A DNA stretch of 64,000 bases. Origin: Hydrangea macrophylla. Lineage: Eukaryota > Streptophyta > Magnoliopsida > Cornales > Hydrangeaceae. The translations under genes and the position numbers were made by a program. The notes beneath the pieces were generated by a model. That model did not search any database. It was not told where the DNA came from and saw only the letters and a program-made list of their open reading frames with translations. Positions 37,841 to 51,311 of this stretch are shown piece after piece; the first letter of the stretch is position 1, and each line of letters begins with the position of its first letter. The stretch covers positions 27,890,001 through 27,954,000 of the forward strand of contig CM066993.1 of NCBI GenBank assembly GCA_033977485.1. Reading direction: 5' to 3'.

Positions 37841-40800
37841 AAAGAATCACCGCTTCGTCACGAAGAACCGAAAGCGTTACGGAGTACAAGAACATCCATT
37901 TCATCACGAAGAACCGAAAGGAGTCTTTATTCAAAGAATCACTGCTTCGTCACGAAGCACCGAAAGCGTTACGGAGTACAAGAACATCCATTTCGTCATG
38001 AAGAACCGAAAGGAGTCTTTACTCAAAGAATCACCGCTTCGTCACGAAGAACCGAAAGCGTTACGGAGTACAAGAACATCCATTTCGTCACGAAGAACCG
38101 AAATGAGTCTTTATTCAAAGAATCACTGCTTCGTCACGAAGCACCGAAAGCGTTACGGAGTACAAGAACATCCATTTCGTCACGAAGAACCGAAAGGAGT
38201 CTTTACTCAAAGAATCACCGCTTCGTCACGAAGAACCGAAAGCGTTACGGAGTATAAGAACATCCATTTCATCACGAAGAACCGAAAGGAGTCTTTACTG
38301 AAAGAATCACCGCGCTTCGTCACGAAGAACCGAAAATGTTACGGAGTACAAGAACATCCATTTCATCACGAAGAACCGAAAGGAGTCTTTACTCAAAGAA
38401 TCACCGCTTCGTCACGAAGAACCGAAAGCGTTACGGAGTACATGAACATCCATTTCGTCACGAAGAACCGAAAGGAGTCTTTACTCAAAGAATCACCGCT
38501 TCGTCACGAAGAACTGAAAGCGTTATAGAGTACAAGAACATCCATTTCGTCACGAAGAACCGAAAGCAGTCTTTACTCAAAGAATCACCGCTTCGTCACG
38601 AAGAACCGAAAGCGTTACGGAGTACAAGAACATCCATTTCGTCACGAAGAACCGAAAGGAGTTTTTATTCAAAGAATCACCGCTTCGTCACGAAGAACCG
38701 AAAGCGTTACGGAGTACAAGAACATCCATTTCATCACGAAGAACCGAAAGGAGTCTTTATTCAAAGAATCACTGCTTCGTCACGAAGCACCGAAAGCGTT
38801 ACGGAGTACAAGAACATCCATTTCGTCATGAAGAACCGAAAGGAGTCTTTACTCAAAGAATCACCGCTTCGTCACGAAGAACCGAAAGCGTTACGGAGTA
38901 CAAGAACATCCATTTCGTCACGAAGAACCGAAATGAGTCTTTATTCAAAGAATCACTGCTTCGTCACGAAGCACCGAAAGCGTTACGGAGTACAAGAACA
39001 TCCATTTCGTCACGAAGAACCGAAAGGAGTCTTTACTCAAAGAATCACCGCTTCGTCACGAAGAACCGAAAGCGTTACGGAGTATAAGAACATCCATTTC
39101 ATCACGAAGAACCGAAAGGAGTCTTTACTGAAAGAATCACCGCGCTTCGTCACGAAGAACCGAAAATGTTACGGAGTACAAGAACATCCATTTCATCACG
39201 AAGAACCGAAAGGAGTCTTTACTCAAAGAATCACCGCTTCGTCACGAAGAACCGAAAGCGTTACGGAGTACATGAACATCCATTTCGTCACGAAGAACCG
39301 AAAGGAGTCTTTACTCAAAGAATCACCGCTTCGTCACGAAGAACTGAAAGCGTTATAGAGTACAAGAACATCCTTTTCGTCACGAAGAACCGAAAGCAGT
39401 CTTTACTCAAAGAATCACCGCTTCGTCACGAAGAACCGAAAGCGTTACGGAGTACAAGAACATCCATTTCGTCACGAAGAACCGAAAGGAGTTTTTATTC
39501 AAAGAATCACCGATTCGTCACGAAGAACCGAAAGCGTTACGGAGTACAAGAACATCCATTTCATCACGAAGAACTGAAAGGAGTCTTTATTCAAAGAATC
39601 ACTGCTTCGTCACGAAGCACCGAAAGCGTTACGGAGTACAAGAACATCCATTTCGTCATGAAGAACCGAAAGGAGTCTTTACTCAAAGAATCACCGCTTC
39701 GTCACGAAGAACCGAAAGCGTTACGGAGTACAAGAACATCCATTTCGTCACGAAGAACCGAAATGAGTCTTTATTCAAAGAATCACTGCTTCGTCACGAA
39801 GCACCGAAAGCGTTACGGAGTACAAGAACATCCATTTCGTCACGAAGAACCGAAAGGAGTCTTTACTCAAAGAATCACCGCTTCGTCACGAAGAACCGAA
39901 AGCGTTACGGAGTATAAGAACATCCATTTCATCACGAAGAACCGAAAGGAGTCTTTACTGAAAGAATCACCGCGCTTCGTCACGAAGAACCGAAAATGTT
40001 ACGGAGTACAAGAACATCCATTTCATCACGAAGAACCGAAAGGAGTCTTTACTCAAAGAATCACCGCTTCGTCACGAAGAACCGAAAGCGTTACGGAGTA
40101 CAAGAACATCCATTTCGTCACGAAGAACCGAAAGGAGTTTTCACTCAAAAATCACCGCTTTGTCACAAAGAACCGAAAGCGTTACGGAGTACAAGAACAT
40201 CCATTTCGTCACGAAGAATCGAAAGGAATCTTTACTCAAAGAATCACCGCTTTGTCACGAAGAACCGAAAGCGTTACGGAGTACAAGAACATCCATTTCA
40301 TCACGAAGAACCGAAAGGAGTCTTTACTCAAAGAATCACCGCTTCGTCACGAAGAACTAAAAGCGTTACGGAGTACAAGAACATCCATTTCGTCACGAAG
40401 AACCGAAAGGAGTTTTCACTCAAAAATCACCGCTTCGTCACAAAGAACCGAAAGCGTTACGGAGTACAAGAACATCCATTTCGTCACGAAGAACCGAAAG
40501 GAGTCTTTACTCAAAGAATCACCGCTTCGTCACGAAGAACTGAAAACGTTATAGAGTACAAGAACATCCATTTCGTCACGAAGTACCGAAAGCAGTCATT
40601 ACTCAAAGAATCACCGCTTCGTCACGAAGAACCGAAAGCGTTACGGAGTACAAGAACATCCATTTTGTCACGAAGAACCGAAAGGAGTCTTTATTCAAAG
40701 AATCACCGCTTCGTCACGAAGAACAGAAAGTGTTACGGAGTACAAGAACATCCATTTCGTCACGAAGAACCGAAATGAGTCTTTACTTAAAGAATCACCG

Positions 40801-43800
40801 CTTCGTCACGAAGAACCGAAAGCGTTACGGAGTATAAGAACATCCATTTTGTTACGAAGAACCGAAAGGAGTCTTTACTGAAAGAATCACCGCGCTTCGT
40901 CATGAAGAACCGAAAACGTTACGGAGTACAAGAACATCCATTTCGTCACGAAGAACCGAAAGGAGTTTTCACTCAAAAATCACCGCTTCGTCACAAAGAA
41001 CCGAAAGTGTTACGGAGTACAAGAACATCCATTTCGTCACGAAGAACCGAAAGGAGTCTTTACTCAAAGAATCACCGCTTCGTCACGAAGAACCGAAAGC
41101 GTTACGGAGTACAAGAACATCCATTTCGTCACGAAGAACCAAAAGGAGTCTTTACTCAAAGAATCACAGCTTCGTCATGAAGAACTGAAAGCGTTACGGA
41201 GTACAAGAACATCCATTTCGTCACGAAGAACCGAAAGGAGTCTTTACTCAAAGAATCACCGCTTCGTCACGAAGAACTGAAAGCGTTATAGAGTACAAGA
41301 ACATCCATTTCGTCACGAAGAACCGAAAGCAGTCTTTACTCAAAGAATCACCGCTTCGTCACGAAGAACCGAAAGCGTTACGGAGTACAAGAACATCCAT
41401 TTCGTCACGAAGAACCGAAAGGAGTTTTTATTCAAAGAATCACCGCTTCGTCACGAAGAACCGAAAGCGTTACGGAGTACAAGAACATCCATTTCATCAC
41501 GAAGAACCGAAAGGAGTCTTTATTCAAAGAATCACTGCTTCGTCACGAAGCACCGAAAGCGTTACGGAGTACAAGAACATCCATTTCGTCATGAAGAACC
41601 GAAAGGAGTCTTTACTCAAAGAATCACCGCTTCGTCACGAAGAACCGAAAGCGTTACGGAGTACAAGAACATCCATTTCGTCACGAAGAACCGAAATGAG
41701 TCTTTATTCAAAGAATCACTGCTTCGTCACGAAGCACCGAAAGCGTTACGGAGTACAAGAACATCCATTTCGTCACGAAGAACCGAAAGGAGTCTTTACT
41801 CAAAGAATCACCGCTTCGTCACGAAGAACCGAAAGCGTTACGGAGTACAAGAACATCCATTTCGTCACGAAGAACCAAAAGGAGTCTTTACTCAAAGAAT
41901 CACAGCTTCGTCATGAAGAACTGAAAACGTTACGGAGTACAAGAACATCCATTTCGTCACGAAGAACCGAAAGGAGTCTTTACTCAAAGAATCACCGCTT
42001 CGTCACGAAGAACTGAAAGCGTTATAGAGTACAAGAACATCCATTTCGTCACGAAGAACCGAAAGCAGTCTTTACTCAAAGAATCACCGCTTCGTCACGA
42101 AGAACCGAAAGCGTTACGGAGTACAAGAACATCCATTTCATCACGAAGAACCGAAAGGAGTTTTTATTCAAAGAATCACCGCTTCGTCACGAAGAACCGA
42201 AAGCGTTACGGAGTACAAGAACATCCATTTCATCACGAAGAACCGAAAGGAGTCTTTATTCAAAGAATCACTGCTTCGTCACGAAGCACCGAAAGCGTTA
42301 CGGAGTACAAGAACATCCATTTCGTCATGAAGAACCGAAAGGAGTCTTTACTCAAAGAATCACCGCTTCGTCACGAAGAACCGAAAGCGTTACGGAGTAC
42401 AAGAACATCCATTTCGTCACGAAGAACCGAAATGAGTCTTTATTCAAAGAATCACTGCTTCGTCACGAAGCACCGAAAGCGTTACGGAGTACAAGAACAT
42501 CCATTTCGTCACGAAGAACCGAAAGGAGTCTTTACTCAAAGAATCACCGCTTCGTCACGAAGAACCGAAAGCGTTACGGAGTATAAGAACATCCATTTCT
42601 TCACGAAGAACCGAAAGGAGTCTTTACTGAAAGAATCACCGCGCTTCGTCACGAAGAACCGAAAATGTTACGGAGTACAAGAACATCCATTTCATCACGA
42701 AGAACCGAAAGGAGTCTTTACTCAAAGAATCACCGCTTCGTCACGAAGAACCGAAAGCGTTACGGAGTACAAGAACATCCATTTCGTCACGAAGAACCGA
42801 AAGGAGTCTTTACTCAAAGAATCACCGCTTTGTCACGAAGAACTGAAAGCGTTATAGAGTACAAGAACATCCATTTCGTCACGAAGAACCGAAAGCAGTC
42901 TTTACTCAAAGAATCACCGCTTCGTCACGAAGAACCGAAAGCGTTACGGAGTACAAGAACATCCATTTCGTCACGAAGAACCGAAAGGAGTTTTTATTCA
43001 AAGAATCACCGCTTCGTCACGAAGAACCGAAAGCGTTACGGAGTACAAGAACATCCATTTCATCACGAAGAACCGAAAGGAGTCTTTATTCAAAGAATCA
43101 CTGCTTCGTCACGAAGCACCGAAAGCGTTACGGAGTACAAGAACATCCATTTCGTCATGAAGAACCGAAAGGAGTCTTTACTCAAAGAATCACCGCTTCG
43201 TCACGAAGAACCGAAAGCGTTACGGAGTACAAGAACATCCATTTCGTCACGAAGAACCGAAATGAGTCTTTATTCAAAGAATCACTGCTTCGTCACGAAG
43301 CACCGAAAGCGTTACGGAGTACAAGAACATCCATTTCGTCACGAAGAACCGAAAGGAGTCTTTACTCAAAGAATCACCGCTTCGTCACGAAGAACCGAAA
43401 GCGTTACGGAGTATAAAACATCCATTTCATCACGAAGAACCGAAAGGAGTCTTTACTGAAAGAATCACCGCGCTTCGTCACGAAGAACCGAAAATGTTAC
43501 GGAGTACAAGAACATCCATTTCATCACGAAGAACCGAAAGGAGTCTTTACTCAAAGAATCACCGCTTCGTCACGAAGAACCGAAAGCGTTACGGAGTACA
43601 AGAACATCCATTTCGTCACGAAGAACCGAAAGGAGTTTTCACTCAAAAATCACCGCTTCGTCACAAAGAACCGAAAGCGTTACGGAGTACAAGAACATCC
43701 ATTTCGTCACGAAGAATCGAAAGGAGTCTTTACTCAAAGAATCACCGCTTTGTCACGAAGAACCGAAAGCGTTACGGAGTACAAGAACATCCATTTCATC

Positions 43801-44736
43801 ACGAAGAACCGAAAGGAGTCTTTACTCAAAGAATCACCGCTTCGTCACGAAGAACTGAAAGCGTTACGGAGTACAAGAACATCCATTTCGTCACGAAGAA
43901 CCGAAAGGAGTTTTCACTCAAAAATCACCGCTTCGTCACAAAGAACCGAAAGCGTTACGGAGTACAAGAACATCCATTTCGTCACGAAGAATCGAAAGGA
44001 GTCTTTACTCAAAGAATCACCGCTTTGTCACGAAGAACCGAAAGCGTTACGGAGTACAAGAACATCCATTTCATCACGAAGAACCGAAAGGAGTCTTTAC
44101 TCAAAGAATCACCGCTTCGTCACGAAGAACTGAAAGCGTTACGGAGTACAAGAACATCCATTTCGTCACGAAGAACCGAAAGGAGTCTTTACTGAAAGAA
44201 TCACCGCTCCGTCACGAAGAACTGAAAGCGTTATAGAGTACAAGAACATCCATTTCGTCACGAAGAACCGAAAGCAGTCTTTACTCAAAGAATCACCGCT
44301 TCGTCACGAAGAACCGAAAGCGTTACGGAGTACAAGAACATCCATTTCGTCACGAAGAACTGAAAGCAGTCTTTACTCAAAGAATCACCGCTTCGTCACG
44401 AAGAACCGAAAGCGTTACGGAGTACAAGAACATCCATTTCATCACGAAGAACCGAAAGGAGTCTTTATTCAAAGAATCACTGCTTCGTCACGAAGCACCG
44501 AAAGCGTTACGGAGTACAAGAACATCCATTTCGTCATGAAGAACCGAAAGGAGTCTTTATTCAAAGAATCACCGCTTCGTCACGAAGAACCGAAAGCGTT
44601 ACGGAGTACAAGAACATCCATTTCGTCACGAAGAACTGAAAGCAGTCTTTACTCAAAGAATCACCGCTTCGTCACGAAGAACCGAAAGCGTTACGGAGTA
44701 CAAGAACATCCATTTCATCACGAAGAACCGAAAGGA
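37840..44736 (+). repeat. 6.9-kb segmental copy, right member
   Basis: This is the counterpart of 17,310-24,206. Differences private to this copy include CCGATTCGTC near 39,512, GAACTGAAAGGAG near 39,573, CTGAAAACG near 40,544, GAAGTACCG near 40,582, CTGAAAACG near 41,926, TTTCTTCAC near 42,599 and CTTTGTCAC near 42,829. The span includes a three-copy 830-bp array (TCATGAAGAACC at 37,995, 38,825 and 39,655). The rare form CTTTACTTAAAG, near 40,781, is shared with the left copy (about 20,251) and with about 34,150. Confidence 0.88.
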
Positions 44737-46649
44737 GTTTTTATTCAAAGAATCACCGCTTCGTCACGAAGAACCGAAAGCGTTACGGAGTACAAGAACA
44801 TCCATTTCATCACGAAGAACCGAAAGGAGTCTTTATTCAAAGAATCACTGCTTCGTCACGAAGCACCGAAAGCGTTACGGAGTACAAGAACATCCATTTC
44901 GTCATGAAGAACCGAAAGGAGTCTTTACTCAAAGAATCACCGCTTCGTCACGAAGAACCGAAAGCGTTACGGAGTACAAGAACATCCATTTCGTCACGAA
45001 GAACCGAAATGAGTCTTTATTCAAAGAATCACTGCTTCGTCACGAAGCACCGAAAGCGTTACGGAGTACAAGAACATCCATTTCGTCACGAAGAACCGAA
45101 AGGAGTCTTTACTCAAAGAATCACCGCTTCGTCACGAAGAACCGAAAGCGTTACGGAGTATAAGAACATCCATTTCATCACGAAGAACCGAAAGGAGTCT
45201 TTACTGAAAGAATCACCGCGCTTCGTCACGAAGAACCGAAAATGTTACGGAGTACAAGAACATCCATTTCATCACGAAGAACCGAAAGGAGTCTTTACTC
45301 AAAGAATCACCGCTTCGTCACGAAGAACCGAAAGCGTTACGGAGTACAAGAACATCCATTTCGTCACGAAGAACCGAAAGGAGTCTTTACTCAAAGAATC
45401 ACCGCTTTGTCACGAAGAACTGAAAGCGTTATAGAGTACAAGAACATCCATTTCGTCACGAAGAACCGAAAGCAGTCTTTACTCAAAGAATCACCGCTTC
45501 GTCACGAAGAACCGAAAGCGTTACGGAGTACAAGAACATCCATTTCGTCACGAAGAACCGAAAGGAGTTTTTATTCAAAGAATCACCGCTTCGTCACGAA
45601 GAACCGAAAGCGTTACGGAGTACAAGAACATCCATTTCATCACGAAGAACCGAAAGGAGTCTTTATTCAAAGAATCACTGCTTCGTCACGAAGCACCGAA
45701 AGCGTTACGGAGTACAAGAACATCCATTTCGTCATGAAGAACCGAAAGGAGTCTTTACTCAAAGAATCACCGCTTCGTCACGAAGAACCGAAAGCGTTAC
45801 GGAGTACAAGAACATCCATTTCGTCACGAAGAACCGAAATGAGTCTTTATTCAAAGAATCACTGCTTCGTCACGAAGCACCGAAAGCGTTACGGAGTACA
45901 AGAACATCCATTTCGTCACGAAGAACCGAAAGGAGTCTTTACTCAAAGAATCACCGCTTCGTCACGAAGAACCGAAAGCGTTACGGAGTATAAAACATCC
46001 ATTTCATCACGAAGAACCGAAAGGAGTCTTTACTGAAAGAATCACCGCGCTTCGTCACGAAGAACCGAAAATGTTACGGAGTACAAGAACATCCATTTCA
46101 TCACGAAGAACCGAAAGGAGTCTTTACTCAAAGAATCACCGCTTCGTCACGAAGAACCGAAAGCGTTACGGAGTACAAGAACATCCATTTCGTCACGAAG
46201 AACCGAAAGGAGTTTTCACTCAAAAATCACCGCTTCGTCACAAAGAACCGAAAGCGTTACGGAGTACAAGAACATCCATTTCGTCACGAAGAATCGAAAG
46301 GAGTCTTTACTCAAAGAATCACCGCTTTGTCACGAAGAACCGAAAGCGTTACGGAGTACAAGAACATCCATTTCATCACGAAGAACCGAAAGGAGTCTTT
46401 ACTCAAAGAATCACCGCTTCGTCACGAAGAACTGAAAGCGTTACGGAGTACAAGAACATCCATTTCGTCACGAAGAACCGAAAGGAGTTTTCACTCAAAA
46501 ATCACCGCTTCGTCACAAAGAACCGAAAGCGTTACGGAGTACAAGAACATCCATTTCGTCACGAAGAATCGAAAGGAGTCTTTACTCAAAGAATCACCGC
46601 TTTGTCACGAAGAACCGAAAGCGTTACGGAGTACAAGAACATCCATTTC
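42066..46649 (+). repeat. 2,577-bp (28-monomer) higher-order repeat, two copies
   Basis: About 42,066-44,072 recurs at 44,643-46,649 (28 x 92 + 1). Shared markers include GTATAAAAC (about 43,411 and 45,988), CTTTGTCACGAAGAACTG (about 42,829 and 45,406) and the paired GTTTTCAC blocks. CTTTGTCAC in that monomer is absent from the 20,530-bp-distant sister at 22.3 kb. The mutation therefore arose after the 6.9-kb copy and before this local duplication. Confidence 0.8.
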
Positions 46650-47482
46650 GTCATGAAGAACCGAAAGGAGTCTTTACTCAAAGAATCACCGCTTCGTCAC
46701 GAAGAACCGAAAGCGTTACGGAGTACAAGAACATCCATTTCGTCACGAAGAACCGAAATGAGTCTTTATTCAAAGAATCACTGCTTCGTCACGAAGCACC
46801 GAAAGCGTTACGGAGTACAAGAACATCCATTTCGTCATGAAGAACCGAAAGGAGTCTTTACTCAAAGAATCACCGCTTCGTCACGAAGAACCGAAAGCGT
46901 TACGGAGTACAAGAACATCCATTTCGTCACGAAGAACCGAAATGAGTCTTTATTCAAAGAATCACTGCTTCGTCACGAAGCACCGAAAGCGTTACGGAGT
47001 ACAAGAACATCCATTTCGTCACGAAGAACCGAAAGGAGTCTTTACTCAAAGAATCACCGCTTCGTCACGAAGAACCGAAAGCGTTACGGAGTATAAGAAC
47101 ATCCATTTCATCACGAAGAACCGAAAGGAGTCTTTACTGAAAGAATCACCGCGCTTCGTCACGAAGAACCGAAAATGTTACGGAGTACAAGAACATCCAT
47201 TTCATCACGAAGAACCGAAAGGAGTCTTTACTCAAAGAATCACCGCTTCGTCACGAAGAACCGAAAGCGTTACGGAGTACAAGAACATCCATTTCGTCAC
47301 GAAGAACCGAAAGGAGTTTTTATTCAAAGAATCACCGCTTCGTCACGAAGAACCGAAAGCGTTACGGAGTACAAGAACATCCATTTCATCACGAAGAACC
47401 GAAAGGAGTCTTTATTCAAAGAATCACTGCTTCGTCACGAAGCACCGAAAGCGTTACGGAGTACAAGAACATCCATTTCGTC

Positions 47483-49399
47483 ATGAAGAACCGAAAGGAG
47501 TCTTTACTCAAAGAATCACCGCTTCGTCACGAAGAACCGAAAGCGTTACGGAGTACAAGAACATCCATTTCGTCACGAAGAACCGAAATGAGTCTTTATT
47601 CAAAGAATCACTGCTTCGTCACGAAGCACCGAAAGCGTTACGGAGTACAAGAACATCCATTTCGTCACGAAGAACCGAAAGGAGTCTTTACTCAAAGAAT
47701 CACCGCTTCGTCACGAAGAACCGAAAGCGTTACGGAGTATAAGAACATCCATTTCATCACGAAGAACCGAAAGGAGTCTTTACTGAAAGAATCACCGCGC
47801 TTCGTCACGAAGAACCGAAAATGTTACGGAGTACAAGAACATCCATTTCATCACGAAGAACCGAAAGGAGTCTTTATTCAAAGAATCACTGCTTCGTCAC
47901 GAAGCACCGAAAGCGTTACGGAGTACAAGAACATCCATTTCGTCACGAAGAACCGAAAGGAGTCTTTACTCAAAGAATCACCGCTTCGTCACGAAGAACC
48001 GAAAGCGTTACGGAGTATAAAACATCCATTTCATCACGAAGAACCGAAAGGAGTCTTTACTGAAAGAATCACCGCGCTTCGTCACGAAGAACCGAAAATG
48101 TTACGGAGTACAAGAACATCCATTTCATCACGAAGAACCGAAAGGAGTCTTTACTCAAAGAATCACCGCTTCGTCACGAAGAACCGAAAGCGTTACGGAG
48201 TACAAGAACATCCATTTCGTCACGAAGAACCGAAAGGAGTTTTCACTCAAAAATCACCGCTTCGTCACGAAGAACCGAAAGCGTTACGGAGTATAAAACA
48301 TCCATTTCATCACGAAGAACCGAAAGGAGTCTTTACTGAAAGAATCACCGCGCTTCGTCACGAAGAACCGAAAATGTTACGGAGTACAAGAACATCCATT
48401 TCATCACGAAGAACCGAAAGGAGTCTTTACTCAAAGAATCACCGCTTCGTCACGAAGAACCGAAAGCGTTACGGAGTACAAGAACATCCATTTCGTCACG
48501 AAGAACCGAAAGGAGTTTTCACTCAAAAATCACCGCTTCGTCACAAAGAACCGAAAGCGTTACGGAGTACAAGAACATCCATTTCGTCACGAAGAATCGA
48601 AAGGAGTCTTTACTCAAAGAATCACCGCTTTGTCACGAAGAACCGAAAGCGTTACGGAGTACAAGAACATCCATTTCATCACGAAGAACCGAAAGGAGTC
48701 TTTACTCAAAGAATCACCGCTTCGTCACGAAGAACTGAAAGCGTTACGGAGTACAAGAACATCCATTTCGTCACGAAGAACCGAAAGGAGTTTTCACTCA
48801 AAAATCACCGCTTCGTCACAAAGAACCGAAAGCGTTACGGAGTACAAGAACATCCATTTCGTCACGAAGAATCGAAAGGAGTCTTTACTCAAAGAATCAC
48901 CGCTTTGTCACGAAGAACCGAAAGCGTTACGGAGTACAAGAACATCCATTTCGTCATGAAGAACCGAAAGGAGTCTTTACTCAAAGAATCACCGCTTCGT
49001 CACGAAGAACCGAAAGCGTTACGGAGTACAAGAACATCCATTTCGTCACGAAGAACCGAAATGAGTCTTTATTCAAAGAATCACTGCTTCGTCACGAAGC
49101 ACCGAAAGCATTACGGAGTACAAGAACATCCATTTCGTCATGAAGAACCGAAAGGAGTCTTTACTCAAAGAATCACCGCTTCGTCACGAAGAACCGAAAG
49201 CGTTACGGAGTACAAGAACATCCATTTCGTCACGAAGAACCGAAATGAGTCTTTATTCAAAGAATCACTGCTTCGTCACGAAGCACCGAAAGCGTTACGG
49301 AGTACAAGAACATCCATTTCGTCACGAAGAACCGAAAGGAGTCTTTACTCAAAGAATCACCGCTTCGTCACGAAGAACCGAAAGCGTTACGGAGTATAA
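47483..49399 (+). other. Longest satellite open frame (638 codons), not considered a gene
   Basis: This is the longest ATG-initiated forward frame in the window, ending at the TAA of GTATAAG. The product would be highly basic and repetitive, period about 92 residues, mixing motifs such as KNRKESLLKESPLRHEEPK, RTSISSRRTERSLYSKNHR and YGVQEHPFRHEEPKGVF. These are the three forward frames of the same 92-bp unit read in turn. No signal peptide, membrane segment or known domain is visible. The start is the ATG of the common variant TCATGAAG, with no upstream landmark. It is long only because the consensus has no forward stops and the 276-bp duplication at 48.0-48.6 kb keeps frame. I interpret it as non-coding, but translation cannot be excluded from sequence alone. 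Confidence 0.6.
48015..48566 (+). repeat. 276-bp (3-monomer) tandem duplication
   Basis: The block beginning GTATAAAAC at 48,015 recurs at 48,291, exactly 276 bp later. Each copy contains one two-base insertion (ACCGCGC) and two one-base deletions (GTATAAAAC and GTTTTCAC), which cancel out. The length is a multiple of three, so the forward open frame passes through it unbroken and the translated peptide shows a matching 92-residue duplication. Confidence 0.82.
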
Positions 49400-50097
49400 G
49401 AACATCCATTTCATCACGAAGAACCGAAAGGAGTCTTTACTGAAAGAATCACCGCGCTTCGTCACGAAGAACCGAAAATGTTACGGAGTACAAGAACATC
49501 CATTTCATCACGAAGAACCGAAAGGAGTCTTTACTCAAAGAATCACCGCTTCGTCACGAAGAACCGAAAGCGTTACGGAGTACAAGAACATCCATTTCGT
49601 CACGAAGAACCGAAAGGAGTTTTTATTCAAAGAATCACCGCTTCGTCACGAAGAACCGAAAGCGTTACGGAGTACAAGAACATCCATTTCATCACGAAGA
49701 ACCGAAAGGAGTCTTTATTCAAAGAATCACTGCTTCGTCACGAAGCACCGAAAGCGTTACGGAGTACAAGAACATCCATTTCGTCATGAAGAACCGAAAG
49801 GAGTCTTTACTCAAAGAATCACCGCTTCGTCACGAAGAACCGAAAGCGTTACGGAGTACAAGAACATCCATTTCGTCACGAAGAACCGAAATGAGTCTTT
49901 ATTCAAAGAATCACTGCTTCGTCACGAAGCACCGAAAGCGTTACGGAGTACAAGAACATCCATTTCGTCACGAAGAACCGAAAGGAGTCTTTACTCAAAG
50001 AATCACCGCTTCGTCACGAAGAACCGAAAGCGTTACGGAGTATAAGAACATCCATTTCATCACGAAGAACCGAAAGGAGTCTTTACTGAAAGAATCA

Positions 50098-50285
50098 CCG
50101 CGCTTCGTCACGAAGAACCGAAAATGTTACGGAGTACAAGAACATCCATTTCATCACGAAGAACCGAAAGGAGTCTTTACTGAAAGAATCACCGCGCTTC
50201 GTCACGAAGCACCGAAAATGTTACGGAGTACAAGAACATCCATTTCATCACGAAGAACCGAAAGGAGTCTTTACTCAAAGAATCA
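50098..50285 (+). repeat. Single-monomer 94-bp duplication
   Basis: The two-base-longer form ACCGCGC appears at 50,098 and again at 50,192, in adjacent monomers. Elsewhere it is many monomers apart. The second copy has CACGAAGCACC where the first has CACGAAGAACC. This is the smallest duplication step seen in the window. Confidence 0.8.
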
Positions 50286-51311
50286 CCGCTTCGTCACGAA
50301 GAACCGAAAGCGTTACGGAGTACAAGAACATCCATTTCGTCACGAAGAACCGAAAGGAGTCTTTACTCAAAGAATCACCGCTTCGTCACGAAGAACCGAA
50401 AGCGTTACGGAGTACAAGAACATCCATTTCGTCACGAAGAACCGAAAGGAGTTTTCACTCAAAAATCACCGCTTCGTCACAAAGAACCGAAAGCGTTACG
50501 GAGTACAAGAACATCCATTTCGTCACGAAGAATCGAAAGGAGTCTTTACTCAAAGAATCACCGCTTTGTCACGAAGAACCGAAAGCGTTACGGAGTACAA
50601 GAACATCCATTTCATCACGAAGAACCGAAAGGAGTCTTTACTCAAAGAATCACCGCTTCGTCACGAAGAACTGAAAGCGTTACGGAGTACAAGAACATCC
50701 ATTTCGTCACGAAGAACCGAAAGGAGTTTTCACTCAAAAATCACCGCTTCGTCACAAAGAACCGAAAGCGTTACGGAGTACAAGAACATCCATTTCGTCA
50801 CGAAGAATCGAAAGGAGTCTTTACTCAAAGAATCACCGCTTTGTCACGAAGAACCGAAAGCGTTACGGAGTACAAGAACATCCATTTCATCACGAAGAAC
50901 CGAAAGGAGTCTTTACTCAAAGAATCACCGCTTCGTCACGAAGAACTGAAAGCGTTACGGAGTACAAGAACATCCATTTCGTCACGAAGAACCGAAAGGA
51001 GTCTTTACTGAAAGAATCACCGCTCCGTCACGAAGAACTGAAAGCGTTATAGAGTACAAGAACATCCATTTCGTCACGAAGAACCGAAAGCAGTCTTTAC
51101 TCAAAGAATCACCGCTTCGTCACGAAGAACCGAAAGCGTTACGGAGTACAAGAACATCCATTTCGTCACGAAGAACTGAAAGCAGTCTTTACTCAAAGAA
51201 TCACCGCTTCGTCACGAAGAACCGAAAGCGTTACGGAGTACAAGAACATCCATTTCATCACGAAGAACCGAAAGGAGTCTTTATTCAAAGAATCACTGCT
51301 TCGTCACGAAG

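Larger units (their letters stand above)
45980..50177 (+). repeat. 2,303-bp (25-monomer) higher-order repeat, two copies
   Basis: About 45,980-47,874 matches about 48,283-50,177 at an offset of 2,303 bp (25 x 92 + 3). Both hold TCATGAAGAACC at 46,834 and 49,137 and again at 47,480 and 49,783. The right copy has AAAGCATTACGG near 49,106 where the left has AAAGCGTTACGG. The right copy ends in a duplicated 94-bp monomer (see 50,098-50,200). Confidence 0.8.
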
